The notes under the pieces: model-generated
What the model was told of the DNA's origin: nothing
Seen by the model: only the letters and a program-made list of their open reading frames with translations
Databases searched by the model: none
Part shown: positions 36,651 through 44,855 of the stretch, one piece after another
How positions within the stretch are numbered: the first letter of the stretch is position 1
Layout of the letters: every line of letters begins with the position of its first letter
Assembly (NCBI RefSeq): GCF_005405925.1
Contig: NZ_BJHV01000001.1
Location: 8,804,001-8,868,000 of the forward strand
Length of the DNA: 64,000 nt
Origin: Streptomyces antimycoticus
GTDB taxonomy: Bacteria; Actinomycetota; Actinomycetes; Streptomycetales; Streptomycetaceae
Direction of reading: 5' to 3'
Program-made: the position numbers and the translations under genes

Positions 36651-37274
36651 ATGGCGACGAGAATCGTTGAACCGGAAGCGGGACCGAGGTCCAAGCGCGC
36701 CGCCATCCTGGCGGCCGCCGTCGACTGCTTCGGCGAGACGGGGTTCGAGGCCACCAAGTGGTCCACCGTGGCGGAGCGGGTCGGCATCGGGCAGACGGCG
36801 CTGTACCACTACTTCGAGTCCAAGACGCACTGCCTGCTGACCATCATGCGGCTGGAGCTCCAGCGGTCCCATGACAACTTCACGGAGGCGACCGAGGGCG
36901 TCGAGGACCCGACCGAGGCGCTCCGGGCGGCCGTGCGCGCGGCGTACGACGTCTCGGACCAAGAGGTCCTGCAGATGCGGATCCTGCACAACCACATGGA
37001 TCTGCTCTCCGGCACGCGCAAGTCCAAGCGGGAGGAGGCCGAGCGCGTCGAGGCCCGCAAGCTGGTCCAGCTCGTCGAGCGGAACTGGACGAACCTGCTG
37101 GTCCGGGGGATGTCCATGGGTGCCTTCCCGCTCCGGGACGCGCAACTGCTGGGCTCGGGCGTGCTCGGCCTGATCGTCAGTGTGTGGCGGTGGTACCGGC
37201 CCTCGGGGCCGACGCCGCTGTCGGAGGTCAGTGAGCTGATCGAGGGCGCCTGCGTACGTATGGTCGCCACGTGA
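36651..37274 (+). CDS. TetR-family regulator, probable cluster repressor
   Basis: 207 aa from ATG 36651. The helix-turn-helix spans residues about 18-60: KRAAILAAAVDCFGETGFE, then STVAERVGIGQTALYHYFESK. The C-terminal domain is all-helical, with a TetR_C pattern I cannot subclassify; the ligand is probably an acyl-CoA intermediate. Position at the centre of the cluster and the operator copies at its own promoter and at most neighbouring promoters make it the likely pathway repressor. A strong terminator follows. Confidence 0.9.
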   Translation: MATRIVEPEAGPRSKRAAILAAAVDCFGETGFEATKWSTVAERVGIGQTALYHYFESKTHCLLTIMRLELQRSHDNFTEATEGVEDPTEALRAAVRAAYDVSDQEVLQMRILHNHMDLLSGTRKSKREEAERVEARKLVQLVERNWTNLLVRGMSMGAFPLRDAQLLGSGVLGLIVSVWRWYRPSGPTPLSEVSELIEGACVRMVAT

Positions 37275-37300
37275 CCCCCTGAGCGGCGCCTTGTCGCTTC

Positions 37301-37330
37301 CGGCCCCCGGCGGATATCCGCCGGGGGCCG
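37301..37330. terminator. Strong hairpin terminator after TetR gene
   Basis: A perfect 30-bp palindrome (CGGCCCCCGGCGGAT mirrored about 37315/37316), followed by a short T-containing stretch (GTTTCGTGTTTCC). Confidence 0.85.
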
Positions 37331-37387
37331 TTTCGTGTTTCCTACAAACTCTTGTCAGCCGTGTTTCCCCGGGATTAGCATCCAATC

Positions 37388-37406
37388 TGAATTGAACTGA
37401 ACTCAG
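37388..37406. promoter_or_regulatory. Cluster operator copy I (TGAATTGAACTGAACTCAG)
   Basis: Strong match to the shared motif, about 75 bp before the first SnoaL-like gene. It probably controls the 37.5-41.3 kb operon. Confidence 0.65.
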
Positions 37407-37478
37407 GTTGATCCGGGGGTCGTCGCAACGGCTCCGGGTCCCCGAGAGCGCTCGGCCACCCATCGAAAGGGCGCAGGC

Positions 37479-37847
37479 ATGACGTTGCGCACGTATATGG
37501 CCAGTATGGACAGCGACCATCCGGAACGGACGCTGGACCTGCTCGAACCCGACTTCCGCTTCCTGATCGCCCTCCCGGGCAGTGAGGTCACCGGCACATC
37601 CAAGGAGGACTTCGCCGCCTACATCGCCGGCCGGAACCCCAAGGACCGGTCGCATGAGATCCTGCGCCACAGCCGGGACGGCGACGTCGAGACCGTGTAC
37701 GGGGTGGTGACGGAGGGCGGGCGGTACACCGGCTCCTTCCTCTCGGCCGCGGTGATCTCGTCCGGCGGGCTCCTGTCGCGCTACCAGTCCTTCTTCACCA
37801 CCTCGTTCGAACTGGTCGACTGGGCGGACGACGGGAGCCGGGCATGA
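37479..37847 (+). CDS. SnoaL-like (NTF2-fold) protein 1
   Basis: 122 aa from ATG 37479. A cone-shaped NTF2-like fold is suggested by MASMDSDHPERTLDLLEPDFRFLIALPG followed by alternating strands (quoted in part; core DLLEPDFRFLIALPG). The family includes polyketide cyclases, ketosteroid isomerases and small hydrolases. It overlaps a second SnoaL-like gene (ATGA), suggesting a heterodimer. A role in isomerisation or dehydration of a pathway intermediate is plausible, without direct evidence. Confidence 0.7.
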   Translation: MTLRTYMASMDSDHPERTLDLLEPDFRFLIALPGSEVTGTSKEDFAAYIAGRNPKDRSHEILRHSRDGDVETVYGVVTEGGRYTGSFLSAAVISSGGLLSRYQSFFTTSFELVDWADDGSRA

Positions 37848-38221
37848 CGGACACCCCGGCCGCGGCCCCCTTCCTCACCGCGTGGTTCGAGATACTGGAC
37901 GGTGACGAGCCGTCCCGGATCCTCGACCTGATCAGCGACGACTTCTCGCTGTCCATCCTGTTCTCCACCGGTGACGGCAACGCCACCGACTTCGCCGGGG
38001 ACCGCGCCGCCCTCGTCGGCTATCTCGAACAGCGCGAGAAGGGCACCCGCACCCACCATCTGCTGTCGGCGACCACGCTCGGCCAGGACGAGCTCTTCCT
38101 GGGCGAGGTACGACGCGCGGGCGTCCCCGAGGCCAGCTTCGTCGCCGCCGGGCAGGTGAACGGCGAAGGCCGACTGCGGCGCCTGCTCATCGGGCGCTCG
38201 TCCGAGATCCGCTTCACCTGA
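37844..38221 (+). CDS. SnoaL-like (NTF2-fold) protein 2
   Basis: 125 aa from ATG 37844. FLTAWFEILDGDEPSRILDL and ISDDFSLSILFSTGDG recall the opening of the preceding protein, as do FAGDRAALVGYLEQR and the TRTHHLL segment. The two are diverged paralogues in coupled genes. Heterodimeric NTF2-fold enzymes are known in steroid and polyketide metabolism. Substrate unknown. Confidence 0.7.
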   Translation: MTDTPAAAPFLTAWFEILDGDEPSRILDLISDDFSLSILFSTGDGNATDFAGDRAALVGYLEQREKGTRTHHLLSATTLGQDELFLGEVRRAGVPEASFVAAGQVNGEGRLRRLLIGRSSEIRFT

Positions 38222-38277
38222 GCGGTCTCGGACCCGCTCACCACCCACATCCCCTCGACCCCGTGCGGAGCACCGTC

Positions 38278-38598
38278 ATGTACAACCTCGTCCTGCTGGC
38301 AGCCCGGCCCCCGGAGTGGACGCATGAGCAGTTCATCACCTGGTGGCGCGGCGACCACGCGGAGCTGACCTACCGCCTGCCCGGGCTGCGCTCCTGGCGC
38401 CACACCGACATCGACGCCGCTCTGGAGCCGCGTTCCGAAGGCTGGGACGGGATCTCCGTGCTCGGCTTCGACTCCCCGGAGGACCTGAAGAAGGCCCTCG
38501 CGAGCCCCGAGTGGGCCGAGGCCGTCGCCCAGGTCGGCGACATGAAGGGCCGCCGGATCGCGGTCATGGGGCATGAGGCGGAGATGTTCGCCGCCTGA
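38278..38598 (+). CDS. EthD-domain protein
   Basis: 106 aa from ATG 38278 with GGAG seven bases upstream. The EthD (dimeric alpha-beta barrel) pattern is clear: LLAARPPEWTHEQFITWWRG near the N-terminus, HTDIDAAL, then WDGISVLGFDSPEDLKKALA and SPEWAEA. EthD-type proteins accompany oxidative catabolic operons and some are enzymes acting on small carbonyl compounds. It lies between the SnoaL pair and the CoA ligase, in the same direction. Confidence 0.8.
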   Translation: MYNLVLLAARPPEWTHEQFITWWRGDHAELTYRLPGLRSWRHTDIDAALEPRSEGWDGISVLGFDSPEDLKKALASPEWAEAVAQVGDMKGRRIAVMGHEAEMFAA

Positions 38599-38688
38599 GG
38601 ATCCGGGGCCACTCGGCCCGGTCCAGCGGCAGCTCAAGCACCACAGCGTTCGGCAAGCGGAGTTCAGCACAGCGCAACGAGGGGCAGG

Positions 38689-40194
38689 ATGCGACAGGTA
38701 GCGCGGGAGTTCCAGCAGAAGGCGGAAGAAGCCGACTTCACCGCCGTGATCGACGACACCGGCAGTCATACGGCCCGGGAGCTGCTCGACGAGGCCGTAC
38801 GGCTGGCCGGAGCGCTGTCCGCGGGCGAGGCCGACGGCTCGGTCGGCACCGTCCTGGTCCAGGCGGACAACTCGTGGCGCACCGTCGCCGCCACCCTTGC
38901 CGTGGGGCTGCGGGGCGGGGTCCTCGCGGTGGTCAACCGGCACACCACACCCGCTGAGTTCACCGCCGCATGGGAGGACATCCGCCCGGACGCCGTCGTC
39001 GCCGAGCCCTCGGCGATGGACGAGTGGGCGGTGCCCACCCGGCTGCCGGACCCGGCGCGGACGGTGCTCGACGGCTGGACCTGCCGGTCCGCACCCGACA
39101 GCCGTGAGGTGTCGCGGTGGGCCGGCGGCGCCCTCATCGGCCTGACCTCCGGGTCGACCGGGCGCCCCAAAGGCGTCGTCCAGTCCGAGCGGGCCCTACG
39201 CTACGCCGCCACGAGCACCATCGACGTCAACGGCCTGGCGCCGGGCGACGCCGTCGCCGCGATCGTGCCGCTGTCGTCCACGGCGGCGTACTGCTTCGGG
39301 GTCTATCTCTCCCTCCTGCTGCGCGGGCCGCTCGTCCTGACCGGGAAGTGGGACCGGGCGGTCGCGCTGCGGCGGATGGCCGACGCCGGTGTCCGCTGGA
39401 CCATGTGCGTACCGACCATGGCGCTGCAGATGGGCACCGAAGCGGCCGGCTCCGGCGTCCTCCGGGGCGTCCGGTCGATCACCGTCGGCGGCGGGCCCAT
39501 GGACCGCGGAGCCCTGGCCCGGGCCGAACGGTCTCTGGGCACGAAGATCCTCCGCGTCTTCGGCATGTCCGAATGCCTGGGCCACACCTCGCCGAGTCCC
39601 GACGACCCCGAGGAGATCCGGCTCGGCAGGGACGGCCGCCCCTTCCCGGGGACGGACGTGCGCGCGCTCACCGCCGACGGTCAGACGGCCGGCCCGGGGG
39701 TGACCGGCCGGGCGCAGGTCCGCGGCCCCTCCCTCTTCCTCGGGTACGCCCGCGAGGGCAGGACCGATCCGCCGGAGCTGACGGAGGACGGCTATCTGCC
39801 CACCGGCGATCTGCTGATGGTCCACGACGACGGCACCCTCACCATCATGGGCCGCGAGAAGGACATCATCATCCGCGGCGGCCGCAACATCGACATCACC
39901 GAGATAGAGCGCGCGGTCGCCAGCCATCCCCGCGTGGCCAGAGCCTGTGTCGCGCCGGTCCCCGACGATGTCCTCGGCGAACGCGTGGCTCTGCTCGTCG
40001 TCGCCGAGGACGGCAGCGGCGTCGAGCTGGCCGAGGTGACCGGCCATCTGGAGAGCGTCGGTCTGTCCAAGACCAAATGGCCCGAGTACGTCTACGGTGT
40101 CGAGGAGCTGCCCCAGACGAAGGTCGGCAAGCTCGACCGGGGCGGGGCCCGGGACCTGGCCATCAGGCTGCACACCCGCGAAGGAGGATCATGA
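38689..40194 (+). CDS. Acyl-CoA synthetase (AMP-forming)
   Basis: 501 aa from ATG 38689. The adenylation P-loop GLTSGSTGRPKGVVQSE is near residue 150. FGMSECLGHTS lies in the A5 region; then YLPTGDLLMVHDDG and the hinge GREKDIIIRGGRNIDITEIE. The C-terminal catalytic lysine is in PQTKVGKLDR. It activates a free acid to its CoA thioester, the entry step for the cluster; the acyl group cannot be deduced. It overlaps the MBL gene (ATGA). Confidence 0.9.
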   Translation: MRQVAREFQQKAEEADFTAVIDDTGSHTARELLDEAVRLAGALSAGEADGSVGTVLVQADNSWRTVAATLAVGLRGGVLAVVNRHTTPAEFTAAWEDIRPDAVVAEPSAMDEWAVPTRLPDPARTVLDGWTCRSAPDSREVSRWAGGALIGLTSGSTGRPKGVVQSERALRYAATSTIDVNGLAPGDAVAAIVPLSSTAAYCFGVYLSLLLRGPLVLTGKWDRAVALRRMADAGVRWTMCVPTMALQMGTEAAGSGVLRGVRSITVGGGPMDRGALARAERSLGTKILRVFGMSECLGHTSPSPDDPEEIRLGRDGRPFPGTDVRALTADGQTAGPGVTGRAQVRGPSLFLGYAREGRTDPPELTEDGYLPTGDLLMVHDDGTLTIMGREKDIIIRGGRNIDITEIERAVASHPRVARACVAPVPDDVLGERVALLVVAEDGSGVELAEVTGHLESVGLSKTKWPEYVYGVEELPQTKVGKLDRGGARDLAIRLHTREGGS

Positions 40195-41252
40195 CGGCAC
40201 GGTTCGACCAGGCTCCCTGGGCGGAGGCCGGAATCCAGACCGTACAGCCCGGGGTGCATCGCGTGCCGCTGCCCCTGCCGGGCGACGGGCTGCGCGCCGT
40301 CAACGTCTACCTCCTGGAGGATCTGGCCGACGACGGCATCGTCATGATCGACGGGGGCTGGGCGATCCCCGAGGCGCGCAAGGTGCTCGAGAACGCCCTG
40401 GCCGCCATCGGGCGCGACCCCGGCGACATCAGCCACATCCTGGTCACCCACATCCACCGCGACCACTACACCCAGGCGGTGGAGCTGCGCAGGCTGCTGG
40501 GCTCGCGCGTCTACCTCGGCGCGGGGGAGCGCCCCGGCCTGGAGATGCTCGACCGGCTGCGCAGCGACCAGCCCGTGGGCTCGCTGCGCACCCTGCGCGC
40601 GGCGGGAGCCGGGGACCTCGCCGACCGCATCGAGGCGATGGACCACGGCGGCTACGACCCGAGCGTGTGGGAGGCCCCCGACCGCTGGCTCGGCGCCGAG
40701 ACCCTGCGCTTCGGGGAGCGCGAGCTGCGTGTCGTCCCCACCCCCGGACACACCAAGGGCCATGTGGTCTTTCTGGACGAAGAGCGGGGGCTGGTGTTCT
40801 CCGGGGACCACGTCCTGCCGCATATCACCCCGTCCATCGGCTTCGAACTCGCCGAACCGGGCGGCCGTCCGCTCGCCGACTACCTGGACTCGCTGCGGCT
40901 GATGACCCGCTACGCCGACGCCCGCCTGCTGCCCGCACACGGGCCGGTGGCCGACAGCACCCACACCCGGGTCGACGAACTGCTCACCCACCACGACGAG
41001 CGACTCGCCGGAAGCCTGGCGGCGCTGGGCGAGAACACACTCGACGCCCACGCGGTGGCGCGCAAACTCGCCTGGACGCGCCGGGCCGTGCCGTTCGCGG
41101 AGTTGAGCGCCTTCAACCAGATGCTCGCGATCAATGAGACGGCCGCACACCTGGATGTCCTCGTGCTGCGGGGGCGGGCGACGGTGGCGTTCGCCGACGG
41201 TGTGCATCGGTACACGCGGGCGGTAACCAACCGGTCGGCGCTGCCCTCATGA
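40191..41252 (+). CDS. Metallo-beta-lactamase-fold hydrolase
   Basis: 353 aa from ATG 40191 with GGAGG. The metal site is intact: THIHRDHYTQ (HxHxDH), then TPGHTKGHVVF, VFSGDHVLP and LLPAHGPV. The C-terminal extension of about 90 aa, including HAVARKLAWTRRAVPFAELS, matches the LACTB2/glyoxalase-II-like branch with an added helical domain. Likely a thioesterase or lactonase working with the preceding CoA ligase. Lactone opening would fit a gamma-hydroxyacid pathway. Confidence 0.88.
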   Translation: MTARFDQAPWAEAGIQTVQPGVHRVPLPLPGDGLRAVNVYLLEDLADDGIVMIDGGWAIPEARKVLENALAAIGRDPGDISHILVTHIHRDHYTQAVELRRLLGSRVYLGAGERPGLEMLDRLRSDQPVGSLRTLRAAGAGDLADRIEAMDHGGYDPSVWEAPDRWLGAETLRFGERELRVVPTPGHTKGHVVFLDEERGLVFSGDHVLPHITPSIGFELAEPGGRPLADYLDSLRLMTRYADARLLPAHGPVADSTHTRVDELLTHHDERLAGSLAALGENTLDAHAVARKLAWTRRAVPFAELSAFNQMLAINETAAHLDVLVLRGRATVAFADGVHRYTRAVTNRSALPS

Positions 41253-41270
41253 ACCCGGCACACGGCCACG

Positions 41271-41308
41271 GTATGGCACTGAGTACCCTCTCCGGGCGCT
41301 GAGTGCCA
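41271..41308. promoter_or_regulatory. Inverted operator copies downstream of the second TetR gene
   Basis: GTATGGCACTGAGTACCCTC at 41271-41290 is the exact reverse complement of 42129-42148 on the other side of the TetR gene. A second half-like copy, CGCTGAGTGCC, is at 41298-41308. Confidence 0.6.
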
Positions 41309-41317
41309 CGCCGGTGG

Positions 41318-42076
41318 CTAGTCGTCTCCCAACGCCTTCTCGATCTTCTGCACCACGCGCCACAGAGGAGCCTTCCGCGGCGCGACGATGACGACCACAT
41401 CGTCCTCCTCGCTCGGCGGCGCGGGCGCGGCGCCGCTCTCCGCGGATTCGCGGGCACTGCCCCATGTCTGCCGGACGAATGCCAGCGACTGATCCACCGC
41501 CGGCGCGCCATCGCCGTGCCCCCCGCTCCGCAGCCAGGTCCGCAGCCCGTTGTTGTGCGCGGCGACGATGGCCGCTGCCTGCACTTCGGCCCGCAGGGCT
41601 CCGTTCGGGTCTCCCGCATAGCGTTGCCGCAGGTAGTGGGCCATGGTGCGCTCGTAGCGGTGCACCACGGACAACTCGTAGCCGCGCAGGCTGGGCACCT
41701 CGCGGGTGAGCCGATAGCGCTGCACGGAGAACTCCGGATTCGCGGCGTACATCCGCATCACGAGGCGGGCCGCGTCACAGATCACGTCGAGCGGTTCGCC
41801 GTCGGTGCTCGTGGCGAGGAAGGCGCTCATCTCGGTCAGGCAGCGCTCATGGTCGGGGAAGACGACGTCTTCCTTGGACGGGAAGTAGCGGAAGAACGAC
41901 CGGCGCCCCACTCCGGCCCGCGCGACGATGTCGTCCACCGTGGTCCGCTCGAAGCCATGCTCCACGAAGAGCTGGAAGGCGGCCTCGATGAGCGCCTCGC
42001 GCATGGGCGCCTTGCCGGACGGCCCGGGCCCGCCCACCGCCGCGGTCGCCCTGCCCTCGTCGCGTACGTCCGCCAT
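41318..42076 (-). CDS. TetR-family regulator divergent from etfBA
   Basis: 252 aa from ATG 42076; no good Shine-Dalgarno is seen, and the frame extends to 42154. The helix-turn-helix covers REALIEAAFQLFVEHGFERT and TVDDIVARAGVGRRSFFRYF. A long polar C-terminus (GAAPAPPSEEDDVVVIVAPR) is unusual. The FFRYFPSKEDV motif is typical of actinobacterial regulators of beta-oxidation genes. The gene is flanked by identical inverted operator sequences and is divergent from etfB, its most likely target. Confidence 0.85.
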   Translation of the reverse strand: MADVRDEGRATAAVGGPGPSGKAPMREALIEAAFQLFVEHGFERTTVDDIVARAGVGRRSFFRYFPSKEDVVFPDHERCLTEMSAFLATSTDGEPLDVICDAARLVMRMYAANPEFSVQRYRLTREVPSLRGYELSVVHRYERTMAHYLRQRYAGDPNGALRAEVQAAAIVAAHNNGLRTWLRSGGHGDGAPAVDQSLAFVRQTWGSARESAESGAAPAPPSEEDDVVVIVAPRKAPLWRVVQKIEKALGDD

Positions 42077-42110
42077 GGAGGGAACGTAGCACCAGCGCCC
42101 GGCGAAAGCG

Positions 42111-42148
42111 ATACTGAGTGCCTTTACTGAGGGTACTGAGTGCCATAC
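42111..42148. promoter_or_regulatory. Operator region between TetR and etfB
   Basis: Holds ATACTGAGTGCC at 42111-42122 and the pseudo-palindrome GGTACTGAGTGCC at 42132-42144 (GGYACT-N-AGTRCC). It is the likely site for repression of both divergent genes. Confidence 0.65.
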
Positions 42149-42208
42149 TCTCATTCAGGTGCTCCGGTGGGGCAGCGCGGACATCCACGAACAGTAAGGA
42201 GAGCCGGC

Positions 42209-43006
42209 GTGAGCTTGAGGATCGTTGTCTGTGTGAAGTACGTGCCCGACGCCACCGGCGACCGGCACTTCGCCGAGGACCTGACCGTCGATCGCGACGA
42301 TGTGGACGGCCTGCTCTCGGAGCTCGACGAGTACGCGGTCGAGCAGGCCCTCCAGATCGCAGAGGAGCGCCAGCGGGCAGGGGACGAGGCGGAGATCACC
42401 GTGCTGACGGTCGGTCCGGAGGATGCCAAGGACGCGCTGCGCAAGGCGTTGTCGATGGGTGCGGACAAGGCGGTGCATGTCGAGGACGACGATCTGCACG
42501 GCACGGACGCGCTGGGTACCTCGCTGGTGCTGGCCAAGGCCGTCGAGAAGACCGGCTATGACCTGGTGGTCTGTGGCATGGCGTCCACCGACGGCACGAT
42601 GGGTGTGCTCCCGGCGATGCTGGCGGAGCGTCTGGGTGTGCCGCAGGTGTCGCTGCTGTCGGAGGTGTCGGTCGAGGACGGCACGGTGAAGGGGCGCCGT
42701 GATGGTGACTCCGCGACGGAGTTGCTGGAGGCGCGGCTTCCGGCGGTGGTGTCGGTGACCGACCAGTCGGGTGAGGCGCGTTACCCGTCGTTCAAGGGCA
42801 TCATGGCGGCGAAGAAGAAGCCGGTGACCTCCTGGGACCTGGAGGACCTGGAGATCGAGGCGGACGAGGTCGGTCTCGAGGGTGCCTGGACCGCGGTGGA
42901 CGGTGCCACGGAGCGTCCGGCCCGTACGGCGGGCACGATCGTCAAGGACGAGGGCGAGGGCGGCAAGCAGCTCGCCGCCTTTCTCGCGGAGCGCAAATTC
43001 ATCTGA
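42209..43006 (+). CDS. etfB: Electron transfer flavoprotein beta subunit
   Basis: 265 aa from GTG 42209 with AAGGAG six to seven bases upstream. The N-terminal LRIVVCVKYVPDATGDRHF, the AMP-site region ITVLTVGPEDAKDALRKALS and the recognition-loop-like AARLPAVVSVTDQ-type segment (here LEARLPAVVSVTDQSGEARY) are standard. EtfB binds AMP and contacts dehydrogenases. It would collect electrons from the four acyl-CoA dehydrogenases of the cluster. Paired with etfA 87 bp downstream. Confidence 0.95.
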   Translation: MSLRIVVCVKYVPDATGDRHFAEDLTVDRDDVDGLLSELDEYAVEQALQIAEERQRAGDEAEITVLTVGPEDAKDALRKALSMGADKAVHVEDDDLHGTDALGTSLVLAKAVEKTGYDLVVCGMASTDGTMGVLPAMLAERLGVPQVSLLSEVSVEDGTVKGRRDGDSATELLEARLPAVVSVTDQSGEARYPSFKGIMAAKKKPVTSWDLEDLEIEADEVGLEGAWTAVDGATERPARTAGTIVKDEGEGGKQLAAFLAERKFI

Positions 43007-43093
43007 GGCCGCCTCGCGGGTCAGAAGTTCATCTGATCCCTTTCCCCGCCCCCATATCTTTCGCATTTCGCATGTCGCAGGAGAGCGATTCCC

Positions 43094-44056
43094 ATGGCTG
43101 AAGTCCTTGTCTATGTCGACCACGTGGACGGTGCCGTCCGCAAGCCCACTCTGGAGCTGCTGACCCTGGCCCGTCGCATCGGCGAGCCCGTCGCCGTCTC
43201 CCTCGGTTCCGGTGCCGGGAACACCGCGTCCGCCTTGGCCGAGCACGGCGCCGCGCGGGTGCTGACCGCTGACGCGCCCGAGTTCGCCGACTACCTGGTG
43301 GTCCCGAAGGTGGACGCGCTGCAGGCCGCGTATGAGGCGGTGTCGCCGGCCGCCGTGCTGTTCCCGTCCTCCGCGGAGGGCAAGGAGATCGCGGCCCGGC
43401 TCGCGGTCCGTATCGGCTCGGGCATCATCACCGACGCGGTGGACCTGGAGGCGGGTGAGGAGGGTCCGGTGGCGACGCAGTCGGTGTTCGCGGCCGCCTT
43501 CACCACCAGGTCCCGGGTCAGCAAGGGCACGCCGGTGATCACGGTGAAGCCGAATTCGGCGGCGGTGGAGGCCGCCCCGGCCGCGGGTGCGGTCGAGGCG
43601 CTTCAGGTGTCCTTCTCGGAGCAGGCGACGGGGGCGAAGGTGGTCTCGCGTACGCCGCGTGAGTCGACGGGGCGTCCGGAGCTGACCGAGGCGGCGATCG
43701 TGGTCTCCGGTGGCCGTGGTGTGGGCGGCGCGGAGAACTTCCCTGTCGTCGAGGCCCTCGCCGACTCCCTCGGCGCGGCCGTCGGCGCCTCGCGTGCGGC
43801 GGTGGACGCGGGCTGGTATCCGCACACCAATCAGGTGGGTCAGACCGGTAAGACGGTTTCGCCGCAGCTGTATGTGGCGGCGGGTATCTCGGGTGCGATC
43901 CAGCACCGGGCCGGTATGCAGACCTCGAAGACGATCGTGGCGGTCAACAAGGACGCCGAGGCTCCGATCTTCGACTTGGTCGACTACGGCGTGGTCGGTG
44001 ACCTCTTCGAGGTGGTCCCGCAGCTGACCGAGGAGGTCAAGACCCGCAAGGGCTGA
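43094..44056 (+). CDS. etfA: Electron transfer flavoprotein alpha subunit
   Basis: 320 aa from ATG 43094 with AGGAGAG upstream. The C-terminal FAD-binding domain is intact: [40 protein letters not shown] and [15 protein letters not shown]. It pairs with EtfB to carry electrons from acyl-CoA dehydrogenases to ETF:quinone oxidoreductase in the membrane. Streptomyces genomes usually hold a housekeeping etf pair as well, so this could be either. The adjacent cluster and TetR argue for inducible expression. Confidence 0.95.
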   Translation: MAEVLVYVDHVDGAVRKPTLELLTLARRIGEPVAVSLGSGAGNTASALAEHGAARVLTADAPEFADYLVVPKVDALQAAYEAVSPAAVLFPSSAEGKEIAARLAVRIGSGIITDAVDLEAGEEGPVATQSVFAAAFTTRSRVSKGTPVITVKPNSAAVEAAPAAGAVEALQVSFSEQATGAKVVSRTPRESTGRPELTEAAIVVSGGRGVGGAENFPVVEALADSLGAAVGASRAAVDAGWYPHTNQVGQTGKTVSPQLYVAAGISGAIQHRAGMQTSKTIVAVNKDAEAPIFDLVDYGVVGDLFEVVPQLTEEVKTRKG

Positions 44057-44138
44057 CGTCGGACCGACGGCCCTTGCTCCTCCCGCGACCGGAGTCGGAT
44101 AGTGATGCCGACGGCCACCGCCACCCTACTGTTGGCTG

Positions 44139-44807
44139 ATGCGCGCACACCGTATAGACCGCCCCGCCGATCTCGACGTGGTCCGTGAGTCCTATGACCG
44201 GGTGGCCGACAACTACGTCCACATGGTGGTGACGACGGGAGTCGGCGACATCCGTCGCCATCCCTGGCTCAAGGCGTCCATCGATGCCTTCGCCGACACC
44301 GTGGGCGATCTCGGGCCCGTCCTCGACGTCGGCTGCGGACCCGGAATGGTGACCGCCTACCTCGCCGAACGCGGACTCGACGTGTCCGGAGTCGACCTCT
44401 CACCCCGCATGATCGAAAACGCGCGCCGTCTTCATCCGCAATGCCGCTTCAGCGTCTCCTCCGTCACCGACCTCGACCTTGAGGAAGCGTCGCTTGGCGG
44501 CGTACTCGGGTGGTGGTCGCTGTTCACCCTCCCTCGCGACGTCCTTCCCCAAGTCCTCACCCTGTTCGCGCGCGCACTGAAGCCAGGCGGACACTTCATC
44601 ACCGGAACACACGTCGGCGACGAGGACAAGGTGCGCACCGAGGCCTACGGAGGTGTGCCCGTTCGCTGGACGACACATAAATGGCGGCCGGAACAACTCG
44701 TGGACCTGATCGAGCAGGCCGGCCTGCACCCGGTCGCCGAACTTCGGCTCCCCGCGGCTGAGCACACCGGGCCGAGCGTGGTCATCATGGCCAAGCGCCC
44801 CGCCTGA
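44139..44807 (+). CDS. Class I SAM-dependent methyltransferase
   Basis: 222 aa from ATG 44139. Motif I is VLDVGCGPGMVTAYLAERGL near residue 63, followed by VSGVDLSPRMIENAR. The post-motifs are LGGVLGWWSLFTLPRDVLP and FARALKPGGHFITG, as in Methyltransf_11/25 proteins. Small-molecule methylation is expected; substrate unknown. The gene is 82 bp after etfA but lacks obvious functional ties to it. Convergent with the hydrolase at 44.9 kb. Confidence 0.85.
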   Translation: MRAHRIDRPADLDVVRESYDRVADNYVHMVVTTGVGDIRRHPWLKASIDAFADTVGDLGPVLDVGCGPGMVTAYLAERGLDVSGVDLSPRMIENARRLHPQCRFSVSSVTDLDLEEASLGGVLGWWSLFTLPRDVLPQVLTLFARALKPGGHFITGTHVGDEDKVRTEAYGGVPVRWTTHKWRPEQLVDLIEQAGLHPVAELRLPAAEHTGPSVVIMAKRPA

Positions 44808-44855
44808 GGACCGGGCGCGCCCGGATGTCGGGTTCGGCGACTCGGCGGGCCGGGC

